From: Chryseobacterium oleae | Lineage (GTDB): Bacteria; Bacteroidota; Bacteroidia; Flavobacteriales; Weeksellaceae | Length of the DNA: 64,000 bases | Reading direction: 5' to 3' | Assembly: GCF_900115055.1 (NCBI RefSeq) | Contig: NZ_FOVD01000002.1 | Location: 62,001 to 126,000, forward strand | Shown: positions 26,048 to 34,758 of the stretch, in pieces | How the letters are laid out: every line of letters starts with the position of its first letter | Numbering within the stretch: the stretch's first letter is position 1 | The notes under the pieces: generated by a model | What the model saw: only the letters and a program-made list of their open reading frames with translations | What the model was told of the DNA's origin: nothing | Databases searched by the model: none | Position numbers and translations under genes: made by a program

Positions 26048-26309
26048 GAGATTTTGGACATGAGATTTCAGACACTAGACATAAGACTTTAGGTTAGGGT
26101 TGAGATTTTGGTGGGAAAATGTGAATGGTCAATTTTGCTTCGCAAGTGAATGGTGAATGCTGGATTCAGGAACCATAGATCAAGATGCTAGATTTGAGAC
26201 ATGTTCCGGGATACGAGTTTTGGGATTCTAACCAGCAACTGTCAACCAGCAACTTTTAAACCCTGAAACCCTCCGACTCTCCAACTCACAAACACCCTCA
26301 ACTCTCAAC
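26048..26309 (-). repeat. R1 modular word repeat, copy 4 (complete)
   Basis: It fills the divergent gap between the LURP-like gene and recR. Read on the minus strand: GAGAGTTGAG-type words (26309-26260), GTTGCTGG words (26255-26222), ATCCCGGAAC-type words (to 26200), TCTCAAATC words (to 26180), a short GGTTCCTG piece, the shared 37-base module (26163-26127) and a second TCTGAAATC module (26095-26050). Module order equals copies 2 and 3. No gene. Confidence 0.8.
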
Positions 26310-26318
26310 AATATTCCT

Positions 26319-26326
26319 TATTTTTG
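26319..26326 (+). promoter_or_regulatory. -7 box of recR
   Basis: TATTTTTG ends only four bases before the recR ATG, so the transcript would start at or next to the ATG (leaderless). Confidence 0.5.
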
Positions 26327-26330
26327 TCCT

Positions 26331-26942
26331 ATGGATTACCCTAGTAAAGTTTTAGCAAAAGCCGTAGACGAAATTTCGGGGCTGCCTGGAATCGGGAGAA
26401 AAACAGCTTTGAGATTAGCGTTACATCTGTTAAAACAACCCAGTTCCAGAGCGGTAAGTCTTGGAAACTCATTAATCAACCTTGTCAACGAAATAAAATA
26501 CTGTAAAGAATGTCACAATTTTTCAGATTTTGAAGTATGTGAGATTTGCAGCAATGAAAAAAGGAACAGCGAAGTGATCTGCATCGTTGAAGATGTGCGT
26601 GATGTGATTGCCATTGAAAATACAGGAAAATTTACAGGAAAATACCTGATCTTAGGTGGGAAAATATCACCGATGGAAGGGGTAGGACCGAATCAGCTGA
26701 ATATTCCAAGCATTGAAAGAAAAGTAAGCGAAGGCGGAGTGAGGGAATTTATTTTCGCATTAAGTGCTACAATGGAAGGCGATACCACAGCGTATTATAT
26801 TTACAAGAAATTTAAGAACTCCAATGTTAATTTTTCAAGTATTGCGAGAGGAATTTCGGTGGGAGATGAATTGGAATATGCAGATGAGGTATCTTTGGGG
26901 AGATCTATTATGAACAGATTACCCTACAACGAAAAGGATTAA
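26331..26942 (+). CDS. recR: Recombination mediator RecR
   Basis: A 203-residue DNA-binding protein of the RecFOR pathway. Helix-hairpin-helix LPGIGRKTALRLALHLL (18-34), zinc finger Cys58, Cys61, Cys70, Cys73, and a Toprim domain from ICIVEDVRD (about 83) with the GKYLILGGKISPMEGVGP segment. It loads RecA on SSB-coated gaps with RecO. Full family length. The glycosyltransferase gene follows after two bases. Confidence 0.97.
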   Translation: MDYPSKVLAKAVDEISGLPGIGRKTALRLALHLLKQPSSRAVSLGNSLINLVNEIKYCKECHNFSDFEVCEICSNEKRNSEVICIVEDVRDVIAIENTGKFTGKYLILGGKISPMEGVGPNQLNIPSIERKVSEGGVREFIFALSATMEGDTTAYYIYKKFKNSNVNFSSIARGISVGDELEYADEVSLGRSIMNRLPYNEKD

Positions 26943-26944
26943 AT

Positions 26945-27778
26945 ATGAAGCTGTCGATAATTATTGTCAATTATAATGTCACCAGGCTGTTGAGAAACTG
27001 CCTTTTGTCTATTCAGAAATATACGGAAGGAGAGGACTATGAAGTGATCGTTATAGATAATGCGTCTACCGATGCTTCCTGGGGCGATCTTATCCCGGAA
27101 TTTCCTAAAGTACGTTTTATATCTTCAGAACATAATGACGGTTTCGCAATTGCCAACAATAAAGCGATCCATACCGCAGCGGGAGAATATGTTTTGCTCC
27201 TGAATCCTGATACTGAACTGGAAGGCTATTACATGAAAGATCTTCTGGATTTTGCTGATTCTAAAGCAGATTTCGGATGTCTTGGTGTAAGGATGCATGA
27301 TGCGGAAGGTATTTTTCTTCCTGAAAGCAAGCGTTCTGTACCGGATATGTTCAATTCCTTTGAGAAACTGTTCACGAATTTTAAAAGAAGCAATTCAAAA
27401 TCTTATTACAGAAGTGATATTGAGGAAGATGGCGTTGCAGAAGTAGATGTCGTGACCGGAGCATTTTTACTGGTCAAAAAAGACATTTACGAAAAGATAG
27501 GAGGATTGGATGAAGCGTATTTTATGTACGGGGAAGATATCGATCTGTGCTATACACTGTTGAGAAACGGGTACAAAAATTATTACTACGGAAAAGCTTC
27601 TCTTCTTCATCATAAAGGGGAGAGTACCATTAAAGATGAAGTGTATCTTAACCGGTTTTATGGGGCGATGCAGATCTTTATTGATAAATACTACAGGGAA
27701 TCCAAACCGATGCAGTATTCGTTCTTAAAAGCGGGGCTGAAGCTTCGGCATAAGATTGAGAAAATCAAGCTAAAATAA
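26945..27778 (+). CDS. Family 2 glycosyltransferase
   Basis: A 277-residue GT-A glycosyltransferase. It begins MKLSIIIVNYN with the nucleotide-sugar fold, followed by VIDNAST, the metal-binding region LLNPDTELE and the acceptor-side YGEDIDLCY motif. It resembles rhamnosyl- or galactosyltransferases of cell-surface glycan synthesis. No membrane helix is present. It is co-transcribed with recR (two-base gap), a linkage more likely for convenience of expression than function. Confidence 0.93.
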   Translation: MKLSIIIVNYNVTRLLRNCLLSIQKYTEGEDYEVIVIDNASTDASWGDLIPEFPKVRFISSEHNDGFAIANNKAIHTAAGEYVLLLNPDTELEGYYMKDLLDFADSKADFGCLGVRMHDAEGIFLPESKRSVPDMFNSFEKLFTNFKRSNSKSYYRSDIEEDGVAEVDVVTGAFLLVKKDIYEKIGGLDEAYFMYGEDIDLCYTLLRNGYKNYYYGKASLLHHKGESTIKDEVYLNRFYGAMQIFIDKYYRESKPMQYSFLKAGLKLRHKIEKIKLK

Positions 27779-27806
27779 AAAAGCAGTTCAAATTGAACTG
27801 CTTTTG
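27776..27806. terminator. Bidirectional terminator
   Basis: AAAAGCAGTTCAA / TTGAACTGCTTTT stem between the glycosyltransferase and the convergent secG. Confidence 0.92.
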
Positions 27807-27829
27807 TTGTATATAAGATAGGTCTGTTA

Positions 27830-28183
27830 TTATTTAGCCGGAGCTGCAGGGGTCTGAGCCGGTGTAGTAGTTGTAGCTGCCGGAGCTGTTTGCTTAGCCG
27901 GAGCTTCTTTCTTAATAGGCTGCTGCTGTGCAGGAGCTGCTGTTGTAGGCTTCCCTGTGATCACAACGCTTATAAGAATAAGAACGATGATTACTGCGCC
28001 CAGAGTCCATGTTGCTTTTTCCATGAAATCATTGGTTCTCTGTACTCCAAACTGTGCAGGTGATGCACCTCCGAAAGTACTGGAAAGACCTCCTCCTTTA
28101 GGATTTTGAGCCATAACGATGATTACCAATAAGATGCTGGCGATCATAACAAGAACCATCAATAGTGTAAATATAGTATCCAT
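27830..28183 (-). CDS. secG: Preprotein translocase subunit SecG
   Basis: A 117-residue inner-membrane protein with two helices (residues about 3-25 and 58-78) joined by the conserved NPKGGGLSSTFGG loop. The C-terminal tail of about 35 residues is rich in Ala, Pro, Gln and Thr, a low-complexity extension seen in flavobacterial SecG proteins. It is part of SecYEG. Monocistronic. Confidence 0.94.
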   Translation of the reverse strand: MDTIFTLLMVLVMIASILLVIIVMAQNPKGGGLSSTFGGASPAQFGVQRTNDFMEKATWTLGAVIIVLILISVVITGKPTTAAPAQQQPIKKEAPAKQTAPAATTTTPAQTPAAPAK

Positions 28184-28265
28184 TAATTCTGATATCTTTT
28201 TGAATGGGCAAATTTAATCTTTTTTTACCGAATGACAAAGAAGATCGCGGTAAATGTTAGTAAAA

Positions 28266-28296
28266 ATAAAAACGGCAGCGTCAGCTGCCGTTTTTT
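28266..28296 (-). terminator. Intrinsic terminator after M16 gene
   Basis: AAAACGGCAGC / GCTGCCGTTTT stem with A/T tracts on both sides, ahead of secG on the minus strand. Confidence 0.9.
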
Positions 28297-28316
28297 CTAT
28301 AATAAAAAGACTGTTC

Positions 28317-30347
28317 TTATTTAAAATCGGAATCTTTAGCCTGATTCACCTCGCGGGATTTTACCGCCAGGTTGATATCCATTCCACCCATATTCTGGAT
28401 GATCGTGAATGGAAACTTTACCCCTGAAACCTCTTTGTAATCTGCAAAGCTTGTAGGGATAGAACCTCCTTCGCTGGATTTTGTTTCACCCGTTTTAAGT
28501 CCTGTTTTTACACTGTAATAATAGGTGTCTTTTGGTCCTTTCACTACGTAAGAATCTTCGTTGTTATACTTTTCGATTCCTGTTACCTTGTAATCTGCAG
28601 ATTTAGCAAAAGCAAGTTCCGGGAACAATTCCGGATCAGCCATATCAGCCTTCTGCTTATCAGTTAAAGGCATTTTTTTGCCTTGACCTTCAATATACCC
28701 CTCTTTACCGTCAAAAACGATCTTTTGTACCGTGTTGCCCATCATTTTCATATCCATCAGCATTTTTCCGCCTTTGGCCTGAACCAGTTTCATATTCATT
28801 TCCATTCCCTGAACCTTTGTAGAAGCATCAGTAGTAATGGAAGTGATTTTCTGAACTGCTGCCAAACCTCCGATAGCATTGATGTATTTATCAGCAACAG
28901 ATGCCGTAGTTACAGCTGCGTCTACTTTCTGTGCAGCAGCTTTAGCTACAGGATTAGCCTGTTTGTCGAAATATTTTACAGGATATCCTAATTTCTCAAG
29001 TCCTTCAGAAATATCAGATGCTTTACCGGCGATGAAAATTCTGCTCTGGTTAGGAAGAATATTCGCTTTTACTGCATTGGAAATATCTGCAGCAGTTACT
29101 TTATCTATTGACTTTAAATAGTTCGTATAGAAATCAGAAGGAAGATCCTGAACCTTTTGGTTTAAAGCAAATTTTGCAATCGTTTCAGGCTTCTCTAATG
29201 ACATGATGAAAGAGCCTTTCAATTTAGCCTTAGCATTTGCCAGTTCTTCAGGCTTTACGGTAGAAATCGCATTAAGTTCATTCATGAATTCCTTAACGGC
29301 TTTATCAGTAACTTCATTTCTTACGCTGGCATCAGCTGAGAATTCAGAAGAATACTTATCAGCACTCATACTGGAATAAGCTCCGTAAGTGAATCCGTTT
29401 TTCTCACGAAGGTTCATGAAAAGTCTCGCTTCACCACCACCCCCTAAGATGTAGTTGGCCATAGTAGCTGCGAAATAATTCGGATCCTTCATTTTAAGAT
29501 TGTTCAGGTTGCTTACAGAAACTACAGACTGTACCGCTGAAGGAACATCCACCACATTGATCTCTGTCTTAGCAACATTAGCTGCCGCCTCTAGAGGAAC
29601 GATAGGCGTGTTAGCCTTTTTCCATCCGCCGAATGCTTTTTCCACCAAAGGTTTGATCTGGTCAAATTTCACATCTCCTACAATCACTAAATAAGCATTG
29701 TCCGGAGCGTAATATTTTTTATAAACGTTTTGTACGTCAGCAAGCTGGATTTTGTTGATAGATTCTTCAGTTTCAAACTCACCTCTTGCTGTATTTTTAC
29801 CATACATCAAAGCGTTGGAAACTTTTGAAGCGATCGCTGAAGCATTTTTCTCTCCGGATTTCAGACCTTCTAAAGCTCTTTCTTTTGAACTTTGAATTTC
29901 TTCAGCTGAGAATTTAGGATTAATGATCGCATCTGCCATTAAACTTAATACCTCAGGGAAGTATTTGGAAAGAGAATTCGAAGCGGCACCATTGGAAGAA
30001 AAGTTCAGGTTAGCGCCTAGATAATCTACTTTTTTGTTGAAATCGTCTTTGCTTAAATTAGTCGTTCCGTTTTCGAACTGTTCAGCCATGATAGAGCTTA
30101 CTCCGGTTACACTTCCTTCGTTGAACGGAGGTCTGTCCATAGAAAGCGTCGTGTTTACTCTTGGTAGTTTGTTGTTTTCCACAACCATTACCGTAAGACC
30201 GTTGCTCAGTTGGAAAGTTTTTGGTTTTGCAATGTTGATCGCAGGAGTAGGTCCCGGTTTCGGCATTGCGTTAAGATCAATTTTTTGTGCTGAAATCGTT
30301 CCTGCGAAAAAAAACGCTGCAGCTATATATGTTAATTGCTTTTTCAT
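28317..30347 (-). CDS. M16-family zinc-site-less subunit with C-terminal LolA-like domain
   Basis: A 676-residue exported protein (signal peptide ending ISAQ, residue 20). Residues about 40-450 form an M16 (insulinase/processing-peptidase) pair of domains, but the HxxEH motif is absent; the corresponding segment reads IMAEQFENGT. That marks it as the non-catalytic partner, like the alpha subunit of mitochondrial processing peptidase. From about residue 480 comes an extra domain (INAIGGLAAVQKITSI, later FPFTIIQNM) resembling LolA/DUF4292-type lipoprotein-sorting folds. It is downstream of the catalytic M16 gene by 54 bases. Confidence 0.88.
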   Translation of the reverse strand: MKKQLTYIAAAFFFAGTISAQKIDLNAMPKPGPTPAINIAKPKTFQLSNGLTVMVVENNKLPRVNTTLSMDRPPFNEGSVTGVSSIMAEQFENGTTNLSKDDFNKKVDYLGANLNFSSNGAASNSLSKYFPEVLSLMADAIINPKFSAEEIQSSKERALEGLKSGEKNASAIASKVSNALMYGKNTARGEFETEESINKIQLADVQNVYKKYYAPDNAYLVIVGDVKFDQIKPLVEKAFGGWKKANTPIVPLEAAANVAKTEINVVDVPSAVQSVVSVSNLNNLKMKDPNYFAATMANYILGGGGEARLFMNLREKNGFTYGAYSSMSADKYSSEFSADASVRNEVTDKAVKEFMNELNAISTVKPEELANAKAKLKGSFIMSLEKPETIAKFALNQKVQDLPSDFYTNYLKSIDKVTAADISNAVKANILPNQSRIFIAGKASDISEGLEKLGYPVKYFDKQANPVAKAAAQKVDAAVTTASVADKYINAIGGLAAVQKITSITTDASTKVQGMEMNMKLVQAKGGKMLMDMKMMGNTVQKIVFDGKEGYIEGQGKKMPLTDKQKADMADPELFPELAFAKSADYKVTGIEKYNNEDSYVVKGPKDTYYYSVKTGLKTGETKSSEGGSIPTSFADYKEVSGVKFPFTIIQNMGGMDINLAVKSREVNQAKDSDFK

Positions 30348-30401
30348 TTGTAAAAATTTAATTTTTAATAATCATTTTTTAAACCTTAAAGTTTTCAATG
30401 A

Positions 30402-31715
30402 TTACTTTTTTTCAGGAACGTAATTAATGATTACTCTTTGATTGGAATTCAAATATTTCTTAGCAGCGTTCTGCAGATCCTGTCTGGTGATCGATCTGTA
30501 GATGTCGATTTCCTTATTGATCAGATTGGTATTTCCCATTAATACGTGGTTCGTTGCCAATGAAGCTGCAATTCCCTGAATACTTGAATTGGCATTCACA
30601 AACTGATTCTCATACTGGTTCTGAAGTTTCTGATAATCTTCCTCAGAGATCAGACCTGTCTGCAGTTTTTTGATTTCAGCGTCAATGTCAGCCTGTAAAG
30701 TCTGTTTTGTAGTCTGTCCCATCGGGATCGCGAAGAATGCGAAAATACTGTAATCTTCAAGCCCCTGGTTGAAAGCCTGTACAGCAAGTGCTTTTTTATC
30801 CTGATCAACTAATTTTTTATATAAAACGGAAGATTTACCGTTGCTCAGATAAGATGAAAGCATATCAAGAACGTAAGCATCTTTTTCTTTGTTAGCCGGA
30901 GTTCTGTACGCGAAAATATACGCAGGAAGCTGAATGTTCGGGTCCGTAGCCGTTACTTCTTTTTCCTGAGTGATAGGAGCGTCTTTCGGGAAGTCTTTTG
31001 GATAAAGAGTTCCTTTCTGAATGCCTCCGTAATATTCCTGAATCCACTTCTTGGTCTGCTCAGGTTTGATATCTCCTGCAACTACCAATGTAGCGTTGTT
31101 CGGAACGTAGTACTTTTTATAGAAAGCCTGGAATTCTTCAAGCTTTGCAGAGTTAAGATCTTCCATAGAACCGATGGTAGGCCAGTTGTACGGGTGATTG
31201 GTGAATAAATTTTTCTGAATCGTAGGGAAAAGATTTCCATAAGGCTGGTTGTCCATTCTTAATCTTTTCTCTTCTTTTACAACTTCTCTCTGAGTATCTA
31301 CTCCCACTTGGTTGATCTCGGCGTGACGCATTCTTTCAGATTCCATCCAAAGGCCAAGCTGCTCGTTATTCGAAGGGAACGTTTCAAAATAATACGTTCT
31401 GTCATTCGTGGTGTTAGCGTTATTCTGTCCTCCGTTTGAAGAAACGATTTTGAACCATTCACCTCTTTTGATGTTAGGTGTTCCTTCAAATAAAAGATGT
31501 TCGAAGAAGTGGGCAAAACCTGTTCTTCCTTTTACTTCATCCTTCGCACCTACATGGTACATTACCCCTGTAGTGACTACCGGCGCAGAATTATCCTGAT
31601 GAAGAATTACGTGAAGGCCGTTTGGCAGGTCATACTCTTCGAATTTAATTTGCTGTGCATTCAGTACCATTCCGAAGAAAGATGCTGCTGCTACAGAAAG
31701 AAGTCGCTTTTTCAT
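30402..31715 (-). CDS. M16-family zinc metalloprotease (catalytic subunit)
   Basis: A 437-residue exported peptidase (signal peptide to about residue 20, MKKRLLSVAAASFFGMVLNA). The zinc motif HFFEH places His69, Glu72 and His73; a distal glutamate lies in the EVVKEEKRLRMD helix. This is the active half of an M16B pair with the gene at 28317. Likely a periplasmic peptide or signal-peptide scavenger. The start is placed at the signal peptide rather than at an ATG 24 bases earlier. Confidence 0.93.
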   Translation of the reverse strand: MKKRLLSVAAASFFGMVLNAQQIKFEEYDLPNGLHVILHQDNSAPVVTTGVMYHVGAKDEVKGRTGFAHFFEHLLFEGTPNIKRGEWFKIVSSNGGQNNANTTNDRTYYFETFPSNNEQLGLWMESERMRHAEINQVGVDTQREVVKEEKRLRMDNQPYGNLFPTIQKNLFTNHPYNWPTIGSMEDLNSAKLEEFQAFYKKYYVPNNATLVVAGDIKPEQTKKWIQEYYGGIQKGTLYPKDFPKDAPITQEKEVTATDPNIQLPAYIFAYRTPANKEKDAYVLDMLSSYLSNGKSSVLYKKLVDQDKKALAVQAFNQGLEDYSIFAFFAIPMGQTTKQTLQADIDAEIKKLQTGLISEEDYQKLQNQYENQFVNANSSIQGIAASLATNHVLMGNTNLINKEIDIYRSITRQDLQNAAKKYLNSNQRVIINYVPEKK

Positions 31716-31824
31716 AAAGTAGAAATTGTTTTGTATCAATTAGTAGGATAAATACAGTATTTGTTACATAATTACTCTACTTTTTTTTAATTTTTTGTTT
31801 ATTTATAAACTCTTTAACTCCTCT

Positions 31825-31963
31825 ATGAGAATTTATTTTACTTTTCTCCCTTTTTCAGATGCAGGCGCAGGAAACTGTTGATCAGGAAAGATTAAAAAAA
31901 TGCAGGAATGAATTGAATAAAAAGAGCCGCCCGTCCGATGAAGACAGTTACGAAAAACTTTAA
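31825..31963 (+). pseudogene. Possible frameshifted remnant of a tiny secreted protein gene
   Basis: In the 373-base gap between the M16 gene and the helicase gene, an ATG at 31825 starts a signal-peptide-like MRIYFTFL. A single-base shift in the pyrimidine run before 31859 would join it to a 34-codon frame (31859-31963) beginning MQAQETVDQERLKK and ending at TAA. The joined product would look like a small exported protein cleaved after QAQ. The length is very short, so this may be chance. Nothing else was recognised in the gap besides the helicase promoter. Confidence 0.3.
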
Positions 31964-32034
31964 TGATTAAACCTATTCTGATCCGGCAGAATGCCCATCT
32001 TAATCTTTTTACTTTCTATAAATTAAACTCATAA

Positions 32035-32065
32035 TTTGAATTGTCCTTTGAATACATTAATTTTG
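32035..32065 (+). promoter_or_regulatory. Sigma-A-type promoter of the helicase gene
   Basis: TTTG (32035-32038), 19 bases, TAATTTTG (32058-32065). This matches the Bacteroidetes consensus exactly, and the ATG at 32089 follows 23 bases later. Confidence 0.75.
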
Positions 32066-32088
32066 TGTTCCCAAAATTTTTTTGCAGT

Positions 32089-34419
32089 ATGGATTATCTG
32101 AAAGGACTCAATGAATCACAATATGAAGCCGTTACCTCTCTACAGGGACCTTTGATGGTACTTGCAGGAGCTGGTTCCGGAAAAACGCGTGTGCTGACCA
32201 TGCGTATTGCCCACCTGATCCACAACGGTGTGGACCCTTTCAACATCCTGGCCCTGACGTTTACCAATAAAGCCGCCCGCGAAATGAAAGACCGTATCGC
32301 CAAAGTGGTAGGAGACAGCAATGCAAGAAGTTTATGGATGGGAACTTTTCACTCGGTGTTTGCAAGAATCCTGAGAATTGAAGGTCATTACCTGGGTTAT
32401 CCATCCAATTTTACAATCTATGATATGCAGGATGCTCTGAATGTCATCAGAAAAGTATTGAAAGACATGAATATCGATGCCGATCTTTATAAACCTAAAA
32501 AAGTTCAGGCAAGAATTTCAACCTACAAAAACAACCTGATCACCGTAAAAGCTTATTTCAATAATCCTGAATTGATGGAAGCTGATGAAAAAGCAAATAT
32601 GAAATTCATCGGGCAGATCTACCAGAGATATGTGGATGCATGTTTCAAAAACGGGGCGATGGATTTTGATGATTTGTTGTTGAAAACCAATGAATTACTG
32701 ACCCGTTTTCCGGAAGTACTGGCCAAATATCAGGACAGATTCAGATACATCATGGTGGATGAGTACCAGGATACCAACCACTCCCAGTACCTTATTGTAA
32801 AAGCACTGGCTTCAAAATTTGAAAACATCTGCGTGGTAGGAGATGATGCACAGTCTATTTACTCTTTCCGTGGTGCCAATATTTATAACATCTTAAACTT
32901 TAAAAAGGATTATCCTGACGCGATTACAGTTTCTCTGGAGCAAAACTACCGTTCCACCCAGAATATTGTGAATGCAGCCAACGTTGTTATTTCAAAAAAC
33001 CTTCAGCAGTTCAAGAAGAATGTTTTCAGTGATAACGAAGAAGGGGATAAGATCAAAATATACCGTTCTCTTTCCGATGCCGATGAAGCGAATTTCGTGG
33101 CCGGAAATATCTGGGAGCTCAGAAATACAGACCAGAGAAAGTACAGTGATTTTGCGATTTTATACAGAACGAACTCACAGACCAGAGCATTTGAAGATGC
33201 ACTGAGACGTAAAAATATTCCGTACAAGGTTTACGGTGGACTTTCTTTCTACCAGAGAAAAGAAGTAAAAGACCTTATCGCTTATCTGCGTCTTCTGATC
33301 AATGAAAATGATTCGGAAGCCCTGATGAGAATTATCAATTACCCTACAAGAGGAATTGGTGAAACGACCCAGAATAAGCTAATCGTTTTTGCAGATTCCC
33401 ATAATGTAACCATTTCGCAGGTATTGAGTAATTTACCCATGTATGCACCTCAATTAGGCCTGAACAATGGTGTTTTAACCAAACTGAATGACTTCTGGTC
33501 CATGATCAAAGCGTTCCAGGTATTGCTGAAAACCGATACGGCGTATAGCGTTGCAATGGAAGTCGCTAAACGAAGCGGGCTGATCAAGTTTTTAAAAGAC
33601 GACCAGACTCCAGAAGGGATTTCCCGTGTAGAAAACGTTCAGGAATTGATGAACTCTATGCAGGGATTCATTGAAGAGCAGATCCAGCTTGAAGACGGAG
33701 ATCCCAGTCTTCCGAATTTCCTTGAGAATATTGCCCTTTCTGCAGATACTCAGGATAAAAATTTAGAGGAAGATATGGTTTCGTTAATGACGATTCACCT
33801 GTCGAAAGGTCTGGAATTCCCGGTGGTACACCTTGTGGGGCTTGAAGAAAACCTTTTCCCAAGCTTTATGAGCTCCGCAACCAGAGAAGATCTGGAGGAA
33901 GAAAGACGTTTGTTTTATGTAGCATTGACGAGAGCGGAAAAGCAGGTCTTTTTCTCTTATGCAGTTTCCCGTTTCCAATGGGGGAAAATCACAGATGCAG
34001 AGCCTTCAAGATTCTTAAGTGAAATTGATGACCAGTATATTGAATTCTTAAACCCGGCTCTGGAAAAGAGATTCATCAATAACACCGGAATCAAGTCCAA
34101 TATCTTTGATGAACATCCTTCCGAACAGAAAGCATTCAGAAGAGTTGAAAAGAAAACGATTGATAAAGGTGACAATTCAAAACCTGCACCGGAAGTCAGA
34201 AAACTAAAACCGGTAAGTACCGCGAAAATTATCAATCCAAGCGGAGCTTCTTCACAGGATATTGAGGTAGGAGATAAAGTGAGACACGACCGTTTCGGAA
34301 TCGGGGAAGTTTCTTTCCTGGATGGTACGGATCCTCAGAACATCAAAGCCAAAGTGGTTTTCATTCATGAAGGAGAGAAAAACCTTATTCTGAAGTATGC
34401 GAAGCTTACGAAAATATAA
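32089..34419 (+). CDS. UvrD/PcrA-type DNA helicase
   Basis: A 776-residue superfamily 1A 3'-5' helicase. Walker A AGAGSGKT is at 26-33, motif II is DEYQDTN, motif III is VGDDAQSIYSFRGA, and motifs V/VI (TIHLSKGLEFPVV, VALTRAEKQ) follow. The C-terminus has the Tudor-like GDKVRHDRFGIGEV segment found in PcrA. It serves nucleotide-excision and replication-associated repair and displaces RecA filaments. The start MDYLKGLNESQ is chosen over an upstream non-ATG start because the promoter lies between. Confidence 0.95.
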   Translation: MDYLKGLNESQYEAVTSLQGPLMVLAGAGSGKTRVLTMRIAHLIHNGVDPFNILALTFTNKAAREMKDRIAKVVGDSNARSLWMGTFHSVFARILRIEGHYLGYPSNFTIYDMQDALNVIRKVLKDMNIDADLYKPKKVQARISTYKNNLITVKAYFNNPELMEADEKANMKFIGQIYQRYVDACFKNGAMDFDDLLLKTNELLTRFPEVLAKYQDRFRYIMVDEYQDTNHSQYLIVKALASKFENICVVGDDAQSIYSFRGANIYNILNFKKDYPDAITVSLEQNYRSTQNIVNAANVVISKNLQQFKKNVFSDNEEGDKIKIYRSLSDADEANFVAGNIWELRNTDQRKYSDFAILYRTNSQTRAFEDALRRKNIPYKVYGGLSFYQRKEVKDLIAYLRLLINENDSEALMRIINYPTRGIGETTQNKLIVFADSHNVTISQVLSNLPMYAPQLGLNNGVLTKLNDFWSMIKAFQVLLKTDTAYSVAMEVAKRSGLIKFLKDDQTPEGISRVENVQELMNSMQGFIEEQIQLEDGDPSLPNFLENIALSADTQDKNLEEDMVSLMTIHLSKGLEFPVVHLVGLEENLFPSFMSSATREDLEEERRLFYVALTRAEKQVFFSYAVSRFQWGKITDAEPSRFLSEIDDQYIEFLNPALEKRFINNTGIKSNIFDEHPSEQKAFRRVEKKTIDKGDNSKPAPEVRKLKPVSTAKIINPSGASSQDIEVGDKVRHDRFGIGEVSFLDGTDPQNIKAKVVFIHEGEKNLILKYAKLTKI

Positions 34420-34455
34420 TAATTAATTGTTCAGCGAAAAACTGATGATAATATT

Positions 34456-34490
34456 TTAAAACGGATTCTATTTAGGGTCCGTTTTTTATT
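34456..34490 (+). terminator. Intrinsic terminator after helicase gene
   Basis: AAAACGGA / TCCGTTTT stem followed by a T-run; it runs directly into the R5 repeat. Confidence 0.75.
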
Positions 34491-34586
34491 TAAACACAAA
34501 TCACACGAATGTTTTTCACGAATAACACAAATAGCTTCGTCGGCTTAGTGGCATTTGTGAAAGTATTGGTGTCATTCGTGTTTAAA
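34489..34586. repeat. R5 foldback element
   Basis: A 98-base element with inverted ends: TTTAAACAC-AAT-ACAC-AAT at the left and its near-complement at the right, about 20 of 24 positions by eye. A nested pair CACAAAT / ATTTGTG lies inside. One copy only in this window. Together with the terminator and promoter it accounts for the 339-base gap before the TonB receptor. Confidence 0.6.
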
Positions 34587-34688
34587 AAAATGCTTTCAAA
34601 AGACCAATATATTTGAGCTTTAATCAGTCGTGTTTAAAATAATAGACTGAAACTATCTTAAATTTTCATAAAATTAAAGTCTATTAAT

Positions 34689-34719
34689 TTTGTAGACTAA
34701 TGGATTAGCTTTACATTTG
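34689..34719 (+). promoter_or_regulatory. Sigma-A-type promoter of TonB receptor gene
   Basis: TTTG (34689-34692), 19 bases, TACATTTG (34712-34719), an exact consensus match 39 bases before the ATG. Confidence 0.75.
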
Positions 34720-34758
34720 CCACTCAAAAAAACATAAACTATAAATTGATGTAAGGGT

